This document shows, piece by piece, positions 6,057-6,980 of a stretch of DNA of 6,980 nt. The translations under genes were made by a program, and so were the position numbers. The stretch spans positions 1-6,980 of the forward strand of contig CAMVHY010000073.1 of NCBI GenBank assembly GCA_947167415.1. Direction: 5' to 3'. Each line of letters opens with the position of its first letter. The first letter of the stretch is position 1. The stretch comes from an uncultured Clostridia bacterium (GTDB taxonomy: Bacteria; Bacillota; Clostridia; Lachnospirales; CAMVHY01). The notes under the pieces are model-generated. The model did no database searches. It was given only the letters and a program-made list of their open reading frames with translations, and had not been told where the DNA came from.

Positions 6057-6623
6057 TTGCTCTCTAACCAAGACCGCTATAACTTTTTTCTGCAATTTCA
6101 TCACATGCTAGAAAAAAATTTACCTGACGAGGATAAACAACTTTTTTATAACTATTTAAATTCGTGTCAAAAAAAACTTCAAAATGGAAAAGGGTATTAC
6201 AGTTGGTATATTGAAAATAATTTTAGTTGGTTTACTCGGAGAGAAAAGCAATTAACAGCGATTTTTATATTTGGAATTATTGCTTCGGCTACGGTTTTAA
6301 CTATTTGTTCTCTGGAAATTTATGCGGCAACATGGTTTTTTTGGTTTGGAATAGTTGGCATTATACTTGCTGTTGCGGTTGGAGTTTATTTAGGTTTATG
6401 CATAAGAGAAAACTATAACGAAATTAAACCTATAAATCGCGCCATTGAAGTTTTTGATTTGGATAAGATAAGAAATTTTCAAGAGCCAGAACTCGAACAA
6501 ATTTCAACTTTTGATGTAAACAAAAATAAAATAATACTCAATGACAATGAAATCAATACAACGAAACAAAATAATAATAATCTTCAATTAGAACCGATCA
6601 ATACGGAAAAAGAACACAAATAA
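6057..6623 (+). CDS. Cassette 2, C-terminal part: conserved two-helix membrane module
   Basis: The 188-residue reading from TTG 6057 is the paralogue of residues 385-578 of the cassette 1 protein. It contains NQDRYNFFLQFHHMLEKNLP, then two membrane helices at about 67-88 and 92-115 around the nearly invariant YAATWFFWFGIVG (89-101), then INRAIEVFDLDKIRNF and an Asn-rich tail ending near INTEK. Compared with cassette 1 it has about 10 extra residues before helix 1 and lacks about 20 after helix 2. TTG 6057 lies inside the conserved LTLLS stretch and is unlikely as a genuine start. The frame is open back to 5970 with no ATG, GTG or TTG, and the first ATG is 6105, inside the helical domain. It most likely belongs to one gene with 5305-6003, separated by a one-base frameshift. 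Function is unknown. Confidence 0.65.
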   Translation: MLSNQDRYNFFLQFHHMLEKNLPDEDKQLFYNYLNSCQKKLQNGKGYYSWYIENNFSWFTRREKQLTAIFIFGIIASATVLTICSLEIYAATWFFWFGIVGIILAVAVGVYLGLCIRENYNEIKPINRAIEVFDLDKIRNFQEPELEQISTFDVNKNKIILNDNEINTTKQNNNNLQLEPINTEKEHK

Positions 6624-6657
6624 TCCATAATTTCCTCCATAACAAAAAATTTATCTT

Positions 6658-6696
6658 AAAAAAAAAGTCAATCATCAATTTGATTGGTCTTTTTTT
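6658..6696 (+). terminator. Rho-independent terminator after cassette 2
   Basis: An A-run leads into the stem CAATCA (6669-6674), loop TCAATT, TGATTG (6681-6686), then GTC and T7 at 6690-6696. The stem and loop are identical to the cassette 1 terminator. Confidence 0.75.
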
Positions 6697-6748
6697 GTAA
6701 AAAAAATTAATATCGAGGCTAAATTTTATTTAAAAAAATTTTTTTTGC

Positions 6749-6776
6749 TTGACATAATTTTTTTGTATGTTAAAAT
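6749..6776 (+). promoter_or_regulatory. Sigma-A type promoter of cassette 3
   Basis: TTGACA (6749-6754), a 16-nt spacer and TAAAAT (6771-6776), with the TG of an extended -10. The spacer is one base shorter than in the other two copies, the difference lying in its T-run. Confidence 0.85.
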
Positions 6777-6814
6777 AAATATATGTTTATGTTGTGGATT
6801 ATTTTTTTATAAAA

Positions 6815-6820
6815 AAGGAG
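6815..6820 (+). promoter_or_regulatory. Strong Shine-Dalgarno of cassette 3
   Basis: AAGGAG is followed by TGTTTGCT and ATG 6829, the same geometry as in cassette 1. Confidence 0.85.
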
Positions 6821-6828
6821 TGTTTGCT

Positions 6829-6909
6829 ATGAGAGAAGCAAGTGAAATAAAAAATGGAAATAGAAAACAAGAAAAAATCGGAAGCCAAATCAATCAATCA
6901 AACAAATGA
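6829..6909 (+). CDS. Short ORF from the SD-driven ATG of cassette 3 (out of frame with the long ORF)
   Basis: Twenty-six codons begin MREASEIKNGNRKQEK and run into TGA 6907-6909 just after the CAAT-type tract. The first ten residues match the cassette 1 short ORF (MNEAGEIKNG). The long cassette 3 frame, which begins at ATG 6854, overlaps it in another frame. Losing one tetranucleotide unit would join this SD-driven start to the long frame. Confidence 0.5.
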   Translation: MREASEIKNGNRKQEKIGSQINQSNK

Positions 6910-6980
6910 ATTACATTTTGTTAAAAATGAAAATTTAAAAAAGTTTCTTGAGAAAAATCCAGATTTAAAAAAAGACGTAG
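6854..6980 (+). CDS. Cassette 3: start of a protein like cassette 1 (partial, runs off the window)
   Basis: From ATG 6854 the frame is open to the window end and reads MEIENKKKSEAKSINQTNEL, then HFVKNENLKKFLEKNPDLKK. It parallels cassette 1 (SINQ..LHLVQNENLKRLL, then DKNPELK), so cassette 3 probably encodes the same repeat-type variant. The start has no good Shine-Dalgarno of its own (only AAGTGA at 6840-6845) and lies 25 nt inside the SD-driven short ORF, in a different frame. Translation from here would be weak or coupled. The homologous ATG exists in cassette 1 at 3273. Confidence 0.65.
   Translation, partial: MEIENKKKSEAKSINQTNELHFVKNENLKKFLEKNPDLKKDV
6888..6901 (+). repeat. AATC/CAAT tetranucleotide tract, 3.5 units
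   Basis: Three AATC units plus AA lie at the position matching the CAAT tract of cassette 1. Removing one unit links ATG 6829 to the long reading frame without an intervening stop. Confidence 0.75.

Larger units (their letters stand above)
6051..6828 (+). repeat. Shared block, copy B: 3' coding module, terminator and next cassette's promoter/SD
   Basis: This is the second copy of the block at 4507-5313. The noncoding part from the stop codon to the SD is about 205 nt, against about 213 nt in copy A, and differs mainly by single-base changes in A- and T-runs. Confidence 0.8.

Noticed and set aside
6227..6418. Plus-strand 63-codon ORF in another frame inside the cassette 2 membrane module
   Set aside because: It overlaps the conserved hairpin coding sequence entirely, and the paralogous region of cassette 1 supports the other frame.

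Overview
The window is very AT-rich (by eye well under 35% G+C). It opens with a tricistronic spore germinant-receptor operon of the gerA type, which points to an endospore-forming Bacillota, most likely a low-GC clostridium. Nothing in the sequence fixes the species. All convincing genes are on the + strand.

Region 1 (about 1-3139) is the germination operon. A possible 3' tail of an upstream gene ends at 65. It is followed by a full-length GerA-family A subunit (88-1554), a GerAB-type APC-superfamily permease subunit (1593-2609) and a degenerate Ger(x)C-type third subunit (about 2606-3139). The third gene keeps the signal-like N-terminus and the first homology region. It has ATA where the ATG start is expected, Gly in place of the lipobox Cys, and no C-terminal half.

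Region 2 (about 3108-6980, running off the end) is a tandem array of three paralogous cassettes of a family I do not recognise. Each cassette has the same 5' unit: an A/T tract, a near-consensus sigma-A promoter with extended -10, and a strong AAGGAG Shine-Dalgarno 8 nt before the start position. The two complete cassettes also share the same 3' unit: a helical segment, a two-helix membrane hairpin, an acidic 'RAIEV(Y/F)DLDKIR' tail, and a conserved hairpin-plus-T-run terminator. The N-terminal and middle parts differ. Cassette 1 has four imperfect repeats of about 55-60 residues; cassette 2 has an unrelated-looking soluble domain; cassette 3 begins like cassette 1.

None of the three cassettes reads straight through from its well-placed start codon. 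In cassettes 1 and 3 a short CAAT tetranucleotide tract sits just after the start, and the long frame is shifted relative to the SD-driven ATG. In cassette 2 the start is ATA, and the gene is split into two frames near a T6 tract. The array is either a decaying family or a frame-switching (contingency-like) membrane-protein family with constant ends and variable centres. The first cassette begins exactly where the germination C-subunit gene is cut short, so the array seems to have been built at the expense of that gene.
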